Below are positions 30,030-39,438 of a DNA stretch of 64,000 nt, in pieces. The notes beneath the pieces were generated by a model. It made no database searches. It was not told the DNA's origin and worked only from the letters and a program-made list of their open reading frames with translations. Numbering within the stretch: position 1 is the first letter of the stretch; each line of letters starts with the position of its first letter. Source of the DNA: Maridesulfovibrio ferrireducens. Lineage in GTDB: Bacteria > Desulfobacterota > Desulfovibrionia > Desulfovibrionales > Desulfovibrionaceae. The position numbers were made by a program, and so were the translations under genes. Location of the stretch: assembly GCF_900101105.1 (NCBI RefSeq), contig NZ_FNGA01000001.1, positions 620,001 to 684,000 of the forward strand, given 5' to 3'.

Positions 30030-30413
30030 ATGAAAATACGGATATTTACATTGGTGATGTTGTTTTCAATCGTATTCGGGTTGTCCGCTTGTGCAAGCTA
30101 TGAGCGAACTACCGGGGTGGATAATACATGGCGATCAAAGGATGTGCCTGTCTTTGAGATTGGTGTGACTACTCAGGCGGATGTAATCAAAGCTTTGGGG
30201 CCTCCTTCACAGATTATTACTCTTAAAGAAAAGCCTGTTTTTTATTATTTGCATGAGCACAGAAAAGGTGGCGGAGTCTTTTTGCTTATATTCAACTATG
30301 CCAACGATAAGGCTGTTTACGACCGGGCCGTATTCTTTTTTGATGCCGAGGGAGTTATGGAAGATTTCAGCTTTAGCAAGGAAAGCGTGCCTTATGAGCC
30401 AGAGAGCGAGTAA
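30030..30413 (+). CDS. SmpA/BamE-like small lipoprotein
   Basis: 127 aa from ATG 30030 (RBS GAGGAG); the in-frame TTG at 30006 would place the RBS in the gene. Signal MKIRIFTLVMLFSIVFGLSACAS with lipobox LSAC (Cys21). The mature part carries a BamE/SmpA-like pattern (VTTQADVIKALGPPSQIITLKEKPVFYYLHEH, about 50-80). Probably an outer-membrane-associated lipoprotein. It overlaps the next lipoprotein gene by 20 bases, and both carry GPP motifs, suggesting a duplicated pair. Confidence 0.75.
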   Translation: MKIRIFTLVMLFSIVFGLSACASYERTTGVDNTWRSKDVPVFEIGVTTQADVIKALGPPSQIITLKEKPVFYYLHEHRKGGGVFLLIFNYANDKAVYDRAVFFFDAEGVMEDFSFSKESVPYEPESE

Positions 30414-30999
30414 AATTTTTACAATACTCCTGCTTTGTCTAGTCTTGTTTTCAGGCTGTACTATTATCAAAAAAGAAGGCTTGAATTCGATTGTTTTTGA
30501 TCCGGCTGAGTATGAGCAGGGTAAATCCTCATGGAATGAGCTTCTTGCCGATTTAGGTCCACCTGATCAGATCGGTGAAATGGGCAGTGGTATGGTATGG
30601 CTGTATGAAAATATTGATATCAGTGAATTTCAAGTGGGTGCTTCTCTGCAATATGAATGGCTATCACTTATTAAACTTGTTCACGCAACAGCTGATGCCA
30701 GGCGGGTGGCTTTATTGCTGACTTTTGATGAAGACAGGATGTTGAAAAGCGGTAATCTTTTTGAGTGGGAAGATGATCTCGGTCACGATAATGCCATTCA
30801 ATTTTTTTTGGTTGTAACAAGCCTTGCGGATGCAGATCATTTGTCTCGTGAACCGCAACAGCTTCGATGGGGTAAAAACCTTCTTGCACCATTGCCGGAG
30901 GGATTGAATGCCGGGTGGCTACCTGAATTAACCGGGAAAGGTATAGAGCTTAGAGGAACTCCTTTAAAAGCAGGGCAACACACTTTAGAAATGCACTAA
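30394..30999 (+). CDS. Lipoprotein, paralog-like of the upstream SmpA-like protein
   Basis: 201 aa from ATG 30394, which overlaps the previous gene by 20 bases; a longer frame from 30253 lies wholly inside that gene and is disfavoured. Signal MSQRASKIFTILLLCLVLFSGC with lipobox LFSGC (Cys22). Near 51-58 it has ELLADLGPPDQIGEMGSG, the same (A/D)LGPPxQI element as its neighbour. The rest shows no named domain. Co-translated with the upstream gene. Confidence 0.72.
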   Translation: MSQRASKIFTILLLCLVLFSGCTIIKKEGLNSIVFDPAEYEQGKSSWNELLADLGPPDQIGEMGSGMVWLYENIDISEFQVGASLQYEWLSLIKLVHATADARRVALLLTFDEDRMLKSGNLFEWEDDLGHDNAIQFFLVVTSLADADHLSREPQQLRWGKNLLAPLPEGLNAGWLPELTGKGIELRGTPLKAGQHTLEMH

Positions 31000-31066
31000 A
31001 CTAGGTGTATATGAAATTTTGATTTGGTAATGTAATTAAATCAGTTGAATTTGTTTTGCTGTTGAT

Positions 31067-31100
31067 AGTCCCTTCATGAGAAATCATGGGGGCTTTTTTT
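31067..31100. terminator. Terminator after lipoprotein pair
   Basis: AGTCCCTTCATGA pairs imperfectly (small bulge) with TCATGGGGGCT around GAAA, then eight T. Confidence 0.75.
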
Positions 31101-31220
31101 TGATAGTATAGCCATCATTCCAAATTTGATGTAATTGTAATTAATATAAAAAGGTCTTTAATGAGGGATGAGTATTTTGTCAGGGCATTAAATATAAAAG
31201 ATTAAAAAGGAGTATGCGGG

Positions 31221-33521
31221 ATGAAGATAACCAAGCATTCTTGGCCTGTTTTGATTGTTTCCGGTCAGTTTGAAGCATCAAATGATGAAGGACTTCGTCT
31301 TCGTGAGTTAGAAGAAGAACTTATCGGAGAGCAGGAGTGCTCAGTAATCCCTTCTTACAGTTATGAAGATGCTATTGAAATTTTCATGTCCCGCGCAGAC
31401 CTTGGCGTAGTTGTTATTGATTGGGATATTCAGGGAGAGAGAGCGGATGAAATAATGCCTCCTGAATTGCTTCTCGATGAAATCCGTAAACGCAATAAGA
31501 CCATCCCTATTTTCCTGCTGACTGATCGAACTGCAATGGAAGATTTACCTACGAAGGTGTTACGTCAGATCAATGAATGCCTTTGGAAAACAGCCGATAC
31601 TTCTGAATTTCTTGCCGGACGCATTGAAACTTTGCTCATTGAGTACGTAAAGAGTGTGTATCCGGTCTTTTTCGGTCAAATGGTTAAGTATTCAGAGGCG
31701 TACAAATACGCTTGGCATACTCCCGGACATATGGGCGGTGAAGGGTTCCTCAGAAGTCCTGCCGGTGTTGCTATGCACAAATTTTATGGTGAAAATGTTT
31801 TCCGTTCCGATCTTTCCATTTCCGTTCCAGAGCTTGGTTCCCTGCTCGATCATGAGGGCGTTGTGGGCGATGCTGAAAAGAATTCAGCGCGGGTGTTCGG
31901 TGCCGATCAGACCTATTATGTTCTTAACGGAACCTCAAATGTAAACCAGATTATCTGGCGCAGTCAGCTGGTGCGGGATGACATTGCTTTTGTTGATCGC
32001 AACTGCCACAAGTCGCTCAACTACGCCATGGTCATAACCGATGCTTATCCGATTTATATGGTTCCTCGTCGTAATAAACGCGGAATTATCGGTCCTTGCC
32101 GTTTGTCAGAATTTTCCGAAAAATCTATTCAAACTAAAGTTAAAGAAAACAAACTCATACCTGATAAGATTAAATCGAGCAGCGTAAAAATGTCTGCGCT
32201 CACCAACTCCACTTATGACGGCATTTGCTACAACGTAATCAATATCAAAAAGCAGTTGCAGAAAAGTGTTGAGAATCTTCATTTTGATGAAGCTTGGTAT
32301 GCTTACGCTCGTTTTCATCCGATTTACAAAGATCATTTCGGCATGGCCGACGATGATCTCAATGAAAACCATCCGCCTATTTTCTGCTCGCATTCTACTC
32401 ATAAGCTGTTGATGGCATTTTCACAGGCATCCATGCTTCATGTCAGAGACGGAAGTCATGTAAAAATTGATCCTGATGAGTTGAATGAATCGTACATGAT
32501 GCATGGCTCTACTTCGCCTCAGTACAGCATGATAGCCTCGCTCGATGTTGCAACCAAAATGATGGAAGACAGCGGCGAAGTCTTGATGAATGATACTATT
32601 CTGGAAGCTATTAATCTGCGCAAAAAAGTTTCCAAAATTGCTAAGGAAATGAAGGATGAGAATGATTGGTTCTTCGAAATGTGGCAGCCCGCCAAGGTTG
32701 ATCAGGACGGGGAAATCAAAAATTTTGAAGATGTGCCGACACAGTATCTTTGTGAAAATCAGAAACCGTGGGTTTTCAGTTCAAAAGATGACTGGCATGG
32801 ATTTGATGACATTGAAGATAATTATGCCATGCTCGATCCTATCAAGCTCACTTTCACAACTCCGGGCTTGAAAGAAAACGGTGAAATGCTGGATGAAGGT
32901 ATACCTGCTTCCATTGTCACTAACTATCTTATTAACCACGGAATTGTTTGCGAAAAAACAGATTACTATTCCTTCCTGCTCCTTAATTCAATGGGAACAA
33001 CTAAGGCGAAGCAGGGTTCCCTTTTGGCCGGATTGCTCAAGTTTAAAGAGCTTTATGACGGCAACGTTTCTTTGAATAAAGTGCAGCCCGATCTGGTGCA
33101 GAGTTTCCCGGAAGCTTATGACGGAGTGGGCTTGAAAGATCATTGTAACTCCATCCATAAATATTACAAAGAGCACAAGCTGCTTGATAAGATGCAGGCC
33201 GCATTTCAGGTAATTCCTGATCAGGCTATGAAGCCTTCGGAAGCTTACCATAATGTTGTCCGCAAAAATGTTGAATATGTTGAACTGAAAGAAATGAAAG
33301 GCCGTATTCCAGCTGTTATGGTTGTTCCTTATCCTCCCGGTATCCCGGTGATTATGGGGGGGGAAATTTTGAATGACAAGGCTGATGCTATTTATGAATA
33401 TTTGGAAACCCGTCAGAACTTTGAGAACGTGTATCCCGGATATGAAAGCGATATCCACGGCGTTGAGCGTATAGAACGCGACGGCAAAAAGTACTTTAGA
33501 ACCATGTGCGTAAAAAAATAA
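31221..33521 (+). CDS. adiA: Acid-inducible-type arginine decarboxylase
   Basis: 766 aa, fold-type I PLP decarboxylase with the N-terminal wing (receiver-like, residues 1-140), PLP domain and C-terminal domain. PLP Lys395 sits in SHSTHKLL (390-397), the Asp356 region in HFDEAWYAYARFHPIY (354-369), and TYDGICYN (331-338) and YPPGIPVIMGG (about 692-702) match AdiA more closely than CadA or SpeC. It converts arginine to agmatine and consumes a cytosolic proton. Lysine or ornithine cannot be wholly excluded from sequence. RBS AAGGAG (31207-31212). Followed by a terminator and two antiporter genes. Confidence 0.85.
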   Translation: MKITKHSWPVLIVSGQFEASNDEGLRLRELEEELIGEQECSVIPSYSYEDAIEIFMSRADLGVVVIDWDIQGERADEIMPPELLLDEIRKRNKTIPIFLLTDRTAMEDLPTKVLRQINECLWKTADTSEFLAGRIETLLIEYVKSVYPVFFGQMVKYSEAYKYAWHTPGHMGGEGFLRSPAGVAMHKFYGENVFRSDLSISVPELGSLLDHEGVVGDAEKNSARVFGADQTYYVLNGTSNVNQIIWRSQLVRDDIAFVDRNCHKSLNYAMVITDAYPIYMVPRRNKRGIIGPCRLSEFSEKSIQTKVKENKLIPDKIKSSSVKMSALTNSTYDGICYNVINIKKQLQKSVENLHFDEAWYAYARFHPIYKDHFGMADDDLNENHPPIFCSHSTHKLLMAFSQASMLHVRDGSHVKIDPDELNESYMMHGSTSPQYSMIASLDVATKMMEDSGEVLMNDTILEAINLRKKVSKIAKEMKDENDWFFEMWQPAKVDQDGEIKNFEDVPTQYLCENQKPWVFSSKDDWHGFDDIEDNYAMLDPIKLTFTTPGLKENGEMLDEGIPASIVTNYLINHGIVCEKTDYYSFLLLNSMGTTKAKQGSLLAGLLKFKELYDGNVSLNKVQPDLVQSFPEAYDGVGLKDHCNSIHKYYKEHKLLDKMQAAFQVIPDQAMKPSEAYHNVVRKNVEYVELKEMKGRIPAVMVVPYPPGIPVIMGGEILNDKADAIYEYLETRQNFENVYPGYESDIHGVERIERDGKKYFRTMCVKK

Positions 33522-33532
33522 TAATCAAGAAA

Positions 33533-33570
33533 AGAAGTCCTTCGTAATATACGGAGGACTTCTCTTTTTT
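33533..33570. terminator. Terminator between adiA and the first antiporter gene
   Basis: AGAAGTCCTTCGTA pairs with TACGGAGGACTTCT (one wobble) around ATA, then TTTTTT. It would set adiA level apart from its transporters. Confidence 0.85.
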
Positions 33571-33596
33571 GAGATAAACGGGGCTGAATAATATAA

Positions 33597-35063
33597 ATGG
33601 CTGAACTGAATAATCCACAGAAATCGAGCAAATTAAGCGTATTCACCCTGATGATGATCAACGTTGCGGCGATTATGTCGCTGCGCGCTTTGCCGGGGCT
33701 TGCTGAGTATGGCTGGTCATTGATTTTTTATCTTACTTTAGCGTCACTTTGTTTCTTTATTCCTTCTGCTCTGGTTTCAGCGGAGCTTGCTTCCGGCTGG
33801 CAGGGCGAGGGGGGTGTGTATCTCTGGGTGAAGGAGGCTTTCGGCCCGAAGTGGGGATTTGTTGCCATTTTCATGCAGTGGGTGGAAAATCTTCCTTGGT
33901 TTCCGGCAGTGCTTGCTTTCGGAGCGTCTGCCATAGCTTATACTTTCAATCCGGAACTTGCTGAAAACAAGTGGTTTATTGTCGGAGTTATTCAGATCGC
34001 GCTCTGGGTTACTACTTTTCTTAATTTCAGGGATATGAAGCTGTCAGCTTTTTTCAGTTCTTCAGGTGCTATTGTAGGCACAATTATTCCCGGAATTTTG
34101 ATTATTGTTTTGGGAATTATCCACGTGCTGTCCGGTAAGCCTTCGGAAATAGTTTTTTCAATGCCCGCGCTGGTCCCTGATATCGACAGCCTGCAACAGC
34201 TTATGCTGCTTGCGGCAATGCTTGTTTCATTTCTGGGCATTGAAATGTCTGCGGTTCACGTGAACGAGGTGAAAAATCCTGCGAAGAATTATCCCCGTGC
34301 AATTTTCGCGGCCTGTCTCATCATTATATTACTTTCAACTTTTGGATCACTTGCAATTGCGTTGGTTATTCCGGCTGACGGGGTAAGTCTCAGTGCCGGA
34401 GTGTGTCAGGCTTTTGATAAGCTTTTTAAAATCCATAACATGCCGTCTATGACTCCTATTATCTGTTTTCTTCTGGCTTATGGGGCGCTTACAATGGTTG
34501 TGACGTGGATGGTCGGCCCTTCAAAAGGGATTCGGGAAGTTGCAAAGGAAGGGTATCTTCCAAAATCGTGGCAGAAAACCAACAAGTACGGAATTCCAAC
34601 AAATATTTTAATTATTCAGACGAGTCTTTCAGCTATTCTTTCTTGCGTAATCCTGTTCATGCCGACAGTCAGCAGTGCGTTTATGCTTATGAGCGCTCTG
34701 GCGGCTCAGCTTTATCTGATCATGTATTTACTGATGTTTGCCGCGGCCATTCGGCTTCGCTATACGCATCCCGAAGTAAAACGCGGCTATACCATTCCGG
34801 GCGGCAAGATAGGTATTTGGATTGTTTCGACCGTAGCAATGGTTACGTGTCTGTTTGTCATTGTGTTCGGTTTTATTCCACCTCATGCCGTTCGTTCACA
34901 AGGAATGTGGCCCTCACTTTATTATGTCGGGTTTCTTTTAACAGGCGTTGTTGTTTTCACACTGGTTCCATTAGTTTTTTATCATCGGGCAATAAGGAAG
35001 AAGGCTATGGCGGGAGAAGATATCCAAGTTGAAACTATAATACCTGTTGAAGCTAATTCCTGA
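33597..35063 (+). CDS. GadC-like APC-family amino-acid antiporter
   Basis: 488 aa with about twelve helices. Resembles the glutamate/GABA exchanger GadC: ALPGLAEYGWSLIFYLTLASLCFFIPSALVSAELASGWQGEGGVYLWVKEAFG, GIEMSAVHVNEVKNPAKNYPRAI (GadC ATHVNE element), WMVGPSKGIREVAKEG and YTIPGGKIGIW. Short C terminus: the GadC acid-plug tail is absent. Next to adiA it may exchange a decarboxylase substrate/product, or be a glutamate/GABA-type antiporter placed with the acid-response genes. Confidence 0.8.
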   Translation: MAELNNPQKSSKLSVFTLMMINVAAIMSLRALPGLAEYGWSLIFYLTLASLCFFIPSALVSAELASGWQGEGGVYLWVKEAFGPKWGFVAIFMQWVENLPWFPAVLAFGASAIAYTFNPELAENKWFIVGVIQIALWVTTFLNFRDMKLSAFFSSSGAIVGTIIPGILIIVLGIIHVLSGKPSEIVFSMPALVPDIDSLQQLMLLAAMLVSFLGIEMSAVHVNEVKNPAKNYPRAIFAACLIIILLSTFGSLAIALVIPADGVSLSAGVCQAFDKLFKIHNMPSMTPIICFLLAYGALTMVVTWMVGPSKGIREVAKEGYLPKSWQKTNKYGIPTNILIIQTSLSAILSCVILFMPTVSSAFMLMSALAAQLYLIMYLLMFAAAIRLRYTHPEVKRGYTIPGGKIGIWIVSTVAMVTCLFVIVFGFIPPHAVRSQGMWPSLYYVGFLLTGVVVFTLVPLVFYHRAIRKKAMAGEDIQVETIIPVEANS

Positions 35064-35145
35064 GAAATTAAGCGTTTTTATTCTCTGATTATTACATAGC
35101 ATTACGATTTAATATCCCAATTTAACGAAGATAAGGAGATGCAAT

Positions 35146-36489
35146 ATGGCTACTGCTGAACACAAAAAAATGGGCGTGATTGCGTGTACCGCAGTTGTAG
35201 CCGGAAACATGATGGGGTCGGGAATTGCACTGCTCCCTGCAAACTTAGCCGCCATCGGCAGTATCTCTTTAATCGGATGGGGAGTTGCTCTGGTCGGAGC
35301 GTTGGCGCTGGCATATGTGTTTGCAAGGCTCGGGATGGAAGATCCGCAAGAGGGCGGCCCTATCGCTTATTCTGGCGAAGTTGCTCCTATTCTAGGATAC
35401 CAGTCCGGCCTGCTTTACTATCACGCTAACTGGATAGGTAATATTGCGATTGCTATAACAGGCGTGGATTATTTATCAATTTTCTTTCCCATTCTGCAAG
35501 ACCCTCTCTACTCGGGTATAACTTCCATAATAATTATCTGGATATTTACCGGTATCAATATTCTCGGAGCTGACTGGATCGGGCGGCTCGTTTCTGTCGG
35601 AGTTGTACTGCTTTTAATCCCGGTGATAATAACGGGTACAGCCGGCTGGGCCTTTTTCGATATGGCACAGTTCAACAGCAATTGGCTTGTGGAAGGTCAA
35701 ACCTCGGAATCAGCAATTCTAGCGGCTATTATTCTATGTATCTGGAGTTTTATCGGTGTGGAAAGTGCCTCGGTAAACACCGCAGTTGTAAAAAATCCGA
35801 AACGTACAATTCCTATTTCAACGATGGTAGGGACGGCTGTGGCGGGGGTAGTATATATTCTTTCCTGTACCACGATATCAGGCATGTTTCCGGCAAGTAC
35901 GGTTGCCGCGTCGGGAGCACCGTTTTCGCTGGCAATGGGCCATATATGCGCAAATATCCCGTATGCTGAATATGTTCCTAAACTGGTTTCCGCTGTCACG
36001 GCGTTTGCCTGTCTGGCCTCACTCGGTTCATGGATGATGCTTGTTTCGCAGGCTGGTTGCAGAGCTTCAAATGATGGAACTCTTCCTAAAGTTTTCGGCA
36101 ACCGGAATAAGCATGGTGTTCCCGTTGAAGGTCTTGTTTTTTCATCCATTATGATGAGCGTGCTGCTTGTTGTGTTGATGGTTTTGTCCAAAGGCGGAAG
36201 CACGCAAAGTATGTTCGGAAATATCATTAATATTGCAGTATTATTGACTCTTCCTCCGTATTTCTACTCAGCACTTAATTTGCTGCGCCGTTATGGATTC
36301 AAAGCTAAAAAAGCATGGCTGCAACTCACTTCAGCACTTCTGGCCTGTGGATTTTGTCTGATAGCCCTATCCGGTGCGGCAAAGGACGCATTAATCGGGT
36401 GTATGGTTGTAATGCTCTGCACGTTTATTTTCTATGTAGGCAAGGATCGTAGTGGTTTTGAGAAGAAGGTCCGGGCGGAAAAAGAATAA
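35146..36489 (+). CDS. adiC: AdiC-like arginine/agmatine antiporter
   Basis: 447 aa, about twelve helices. The N-terminal substrate loop VVAGNMMGSGIALLPANLAAIGS matches the AdiC/PotE/CadB group (GNxMGSG), with PILGYQSGLLYYHANWIGNIAIAITGVDYLSIFFPI, and LCIWSFIGVESASVNTAVVKNPKRTIPIST (the AdiC helix-6 region). Co-directional with adiA and the GadC-like gene. It would import arginine and export agmatine, completing the acid-resistance cycle. RBS AAGGAG (35132-35137). A terminator follows. Confidence 0.82.
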   Translation: MATAEHKKMGVIACTAVVAGNMMGSGIALLPANLAAIGSISLIGWGVALVGALALAYVFARLGMEDPQEGGPIAYSGEVAPILGYQSGLLYYHANWIGNIAIAITGVDYLSIFFPILQDPLYSGITSIIIIWIFTGINILGADWIGRLVSVGVVLLLIPVIITGTAGWAFFDMAQFNSNWLVEGQTSESAILAAIILCIWSFIGVESASVNTAVVKNPKRTIPISTMVGTAVAGVVYILSCTTISGMFPASTVAASGAPFSLAMGHICANIPYAEYVPKLVSAVTAFACLASLGSWMMLVSQAGCRASNDGTLPKVFGNRNKHGVPVEGLVFSSIMMSVLLVVLMVLSKGGSTQSMFGNIINIAVLLTLPPYFYSALNLLRRYGFKAKKAWLQLTSALLACGFCLIALSGAAKDALIGCMVVMLCTFIFYVGKDRSGFEKKVRAEKE

Positions 36490-36511
36490 TTCAGACTTCT
36501 TAATAGAAATC

Positions 36512-36552
36512 AAAATCCGGGGAGTTCATTTTCTATGAATACCCCGGATTTT
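36512..36552. terminator. Terminator after adiC
   Basis: AAAATCCGGGG..GTTCAT pairs with ATGAA.ACCCCGGATTTT around TTTCT, then more T. Confidence 0.85.
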
Positions 36553-36696
36553 TTTGTTTTTCATAATTAGAAGGTTTTATTTTCTAAGTAGCTCTGTTAT
36601 ATCATGTCACAGAGTTAATAAGAGTGTTTAGGGGAAATGAAGAGCTTTTTTTGCCTTAGTAATGCCTACCGATTTGGCACGTATGAGGAGTAAAAT

Positions 36697-37488
36697 ATGA
36701 GCACTGTAAATTCTATGAAGGTAAGCGAAATTCTTGCGTTCACTCTTGCTAATGGACTTCAAAGTGAATATTTTCGTATTTTTAATAATTATCAGTGCAA
36801 TTTGCCTGATAAGGAAGTTGTTGCACATATTTCAATACGTGCGAGCCTTACAAAGAATCCCGACAGCATTGCAAAATTAAAAAATTGCGGGAAAAGAGTT
36901 TTAGAAAAAACAAATTTGCGCACCAAATTGAATCTACAAGCCAAGTGCAGCTCATCTGACGTAATAAAGGTGCAAAAAGAGCTGGTAGAAGAGTATCCAT
37001 TTTCGTTTCAGCTTTTACATAATTTCATTGAAGAATACATACTTAAGAACAAAGGAATAGACTATGACATGCTGGATTACTTCAGGAAAGTGTACGGCAA
37101 AGTCCCGGACGCAATTATTGTTCTAGACCTTCTTGAAATAGTTGCTGACTTGTTAGCGGGAAACAAATTTTTCTTCTATGCAAAATCAAACAACTGGATT
37201 GAAAAATATTGTACGAAAGGGCCTTCGTTTTTTGCTGACTGGAACGCCACCCATCTGCTCGTAAGCCTATATAAAATGAAGCACTGGAGAGCATTTAGTT
37301 GGCTTGTGTATTCACATGTCATGAGAGTAATGCACGGCAGGGATACTTACAGGATTAATTTGAAAGAATTTCCTTCCGAATTGCTATGTAAGTATAAATC
37401 GTTTTTTTGCGAACACAAAAAGAAAATCATTTTGAAAAAGAATATAGCGACAAGGCCTACAAAGTTTTTCGTAAATTTTGCTTGTTAG
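36697..37488 (+). CDS. Hypothetical protein, family not recognised
   Basis: 263 aa, RBS GAGGAG (36685-36690) before ATG 36697, so a real gene is likely. Soluble, Lys- and Phe-rich, mostly helical by eye, with no signal peptide or membrane segment. No catalytic motif or named domain was recognised. Its own terminator lies downstream (37546-37581) and it is alone between the acid-resistance locus and the metal importer cluster. AT-rich base composition, an orphan look, possibly acquired. Confidence 0.7.
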   Translation: MSTVNSMKVSEILAFTLANGLQSEYFRIFNNYQCNLPDKEVVAHISIRASLTKNPDSIAKLKNCGKRVLEKTNLRTKLNLQAKCSSSDVIKVQKELVEEYPFSFQLLHNFIEEYILKNKGIDYDMLDYFRKVYGKVPDAIIVLDLLEIVADLLAGNKFFFYAKSNNWIEKYCTKGPSFFADWNATHLLVSLYKMKHWRAFSWLVYSHVMRVMHGRDTYRINLKEFPSELLCKYKSFFCEHKKKIILKKNIATRPTKFFVNFAC

Positions 37489-37888
37489 CCTTTTCCGGTG
37501 CGTGAAAGGGTGCATTCATTGGATGTATGTTTGTAAGTTTCGACCAAAAACAGCTTCCGCATTAGTGCGGTGGCTGTTTTTGTTTTATTGTGTCTATTCT
37601 GACATAATAAAACAATGTTGAATGATAATGATGACTATCTGTCTGCATGTAACTGAAGCGAGTGCTAGTGTATGATGCTTGGCTTGGTGTTTATATTTAT
37701 TATAAAGATTAAAAAAATGAATGATAACAGAAGAGCAGGTTGTTTTATATTTTATTCTAGTACCATCTTGTAACTAATAACAGACGCATTGCTATTAATA
37801 GTCTTCCTTGTTATGTCAAAAAACACATATAATATTGACCTATTATAAATATTATAGAGTTTTTTATAATTAATTTGGGGGATTTAAA
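37489..37888. other. 400-bp gap upstream of the molybdate/tungstate cluster
   Basis: Holds the terminator of the orphan gene (37546-37581) and then AT-rich sequence. A perfect 10-bp palindrome CTATTAATAG is at 37792-37801 and a weaker CTATTATA/TATTATAG pair at 37842-37859; either could be the operator of a metal-oxyanion repressor. No gene seen. Confidence 0.4.
37546..37581. terminator. Terminator after orphan gene
   Basis: AAAAACAGCTTCCGCA pairs with TGCGGTGGCTGTTTTT around TTAG, with two mismatches. Confidence 0.85.
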
Positions 37889-38668
37889 ATGTATAGATCA
37901 AAGTTACGTGTACTAACCGTTTTTATGTTTTGCTTATTCTTTTTAGGATTAACAAGTGTCGTAAAAGCTGAGGAATTAAGAATTTTTTCCGGTGCCGGAC
38001 TTATGAAACCGATGGAAGAGTTGCGGCAGAATTTTGAGAAAAAAAATAACGTTACAATAAGTGTTCATTACGGCAGTTCCGGTGAAATTTTCGGAATGAT
38101 GTCTATGGGCCAGACTTGTGATGTATTCATTCCCGGCGCAGAAAAATATACAAATGATGCCGTTAAAAACGGCTGGCTCTATAAGCCCAGCATCATCAAA
38201 ATAGTTAAGCATATACCTGTGATTGTCGTTCCTGCTGGAAATCCGTTAAATATTAAGAGTCTTGATGATCTTGCCCGGCCCGGTTTGAAAGTTGCGCTTT
38301 GCGATCCTAAATCTGCTGCAATAGGAAAAGTTTCTAAAAAACTTCTCGGCAAATGCAAGCTTTGGGACAAAGTTGAGCCGAATGTCGTTGTTTTTGCTCC
38401 CACCTGCAATCAGCTTCTCATCTACACTGCTCTTGATCAGGCTGACGCCACAATTAACTGGTTAGACGTAACCACTTGGGCGGAAGGCAAAGGCAAAGTT
38501 CAGACTGTTAAAATTGATCCAGCCCGCAATATGATTAAGACTATTCCGACCGCTCTTCATATCTCGGCAAAAGATAATCCTCTAGCTGTTAAGTTGAATG
38601 ACTATATTGCTTCCTCTGAAGGAATGGTTGTATGGGAAAAATGGGGATTTGAGCCTTGCACAAGGTAA
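37889..38668 (+). CDS. Molybdate/tungstate-type substrate-binding protein, ModA-like
   Basis: 259 aa. Sec signal peptide of about 28 residues (LTVFMFCLFFLGLTSVVKA). The mature protein opens ELRIFSGAGLMKPMEELRQNFEKKNNVTISVHYGSSGEIFGMM, the ModA/WtpA pattern (GSSG oxyanion loop), and DATINWLDVTTWA later. Periplasmic receptor of a type-I ABC importer, immediately followed (13-base overlap) by the permease and ATPase genes. Molybdate, tungstate or both; sulfate is less likely. Confidence 0.82.
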   Translation: MYRSKLRVLTVFMFCLFFLGLTSVVKAEELRIFSGAGLMKPMEELRQNFEKKNNVTISVHYGSSGEIFGMMSMGQTCDVFIPGAEKYTNDAVKNGWLYKPSIIKIVKHIPVIVVPAGNPLNIKSLDDLARPGLKVALCDPKSAAIGKVSKKLLGKCKLWDKVEPNVVVFAPTCNQLLIYTALDQADATINWLDVTTWAEGKGKVQTVKIDPARNMIKTIPTALHISAKDNPLAVKLNDYIASSEGMVVWEKWGFEPCTR

Positions 38669-39438
38669 ACTTTTTTAAGATCTGGCTTCTTTTCTGTACG
38701 TTTTTTATAACAACGCTCCTGGTTCTTGCAATCGGAGCGTTGTTTACAGTGCCTACTTTTGAAGATGTCTGGATGAATCTCCAAAGTGAAGAAATGCGTT
38801 TTTCGCTTAGTTTATCCCTCATTACAGGGCTTATTTCTTCTGTTTTGGTGATGTTGTTTTCTCTTCCGATTGGCTTTGCTCTTTCCAGGCTTAGCTTCCC
38901 CGGTAAGGGAATAGTTAGAACTATTATGGATCTTCCGATTGCTTTTCCAGAACTTGTTTTGGGGCTTTGCCTGATTTTACTTTTTGGGAAAACCCCTATT
39001 GGTACTGCTCTTAAATCCATAGGAATTAATTTCGTTTTCACGCAGGAAGGCGTAGTCGTTGCGCAGTTTTTTACGGCGCTGCCCTATGCTATCCGCATAA
39101 TGAAATCGACATTTGATTTTATCAGTCCCCGTATGGAATTTATCTCACGCAGTCTCGGCTATACTCAGTTTGAAACATTTATAAAAGTTTCATTACCTCT
39201 TGCCGGTAAAGGGATATTGGCTGCTTCAGTTATCGCTTTTGCCCGCTGCATCGGAACGTTCGGTACTGTTCTGATTTTAGCCGGTGGGTCATATATGAAA
39301 ACTGAAACGCTGCCTGTAACCTTATATCTCAATATTTCTTACGGAAACATGGGAATGGCATTAACTAGCGGATTGCTGCTGGTAGCGGTTTCATTTGCGG
39401 CGATTTTTGTATTTGAAATGACGGAAGTGAAGCTATGA
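38656..39438 (+). CDS. ModB-like ABC transporter permease
   Basis: 260 aa, TTG start at 38656 inside the end of the ModA gene. Six membrane helices and the permease EAA-loop segment ISRSLGYTQFETFIKVSLPLAGKGILAASVIAFARCIGTFGTVLI (about 168-212). Normal size for ModB/CysW-type permeases. Overlaps the ATPase gene by 4 bases. Confidence 0.85.
   Translation: MHKVNFFKIWLLFCTFFITTLLVLAIGALFTVPTFEDVWMNLQSEEMRFSLSLSLITGLISSVLVMLFSLPIGFALSRLSFPGKGIVRTIMDLPIAFPELVLGLCLILLFGKTPIGTALKSIGINFVFTQEGVVVAQFFTALPYAIRIMKSTFDFISPRMEFISRSLGYTQFETFIKVSLPLAGKGILAASVIAFARCIGTFGTVLILAGGSYMKTETLPVTLYLNISYGNMGMALTSGLLLVAVSFAAIFVFEMTEVKL

Noticed and set aside
30253-30393. Longer N terminus for the second lipoprotein
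   Set aside because: The lipoprotein signal starts at 30394; the earlier frame lies inside the previous gene.
37624-37639. Fur-like half-site GATAATGAT before the metal cluster
   Set aside because: The second half does not match, and it is 250 bp from the first gene of the cluster.
38602-39041. Open frames on the minus strand inside the ModA/ModB genes
   Set aside because: They are shadows of the plus-strand genes, which have domain-level support; no RBS on the minus strand.
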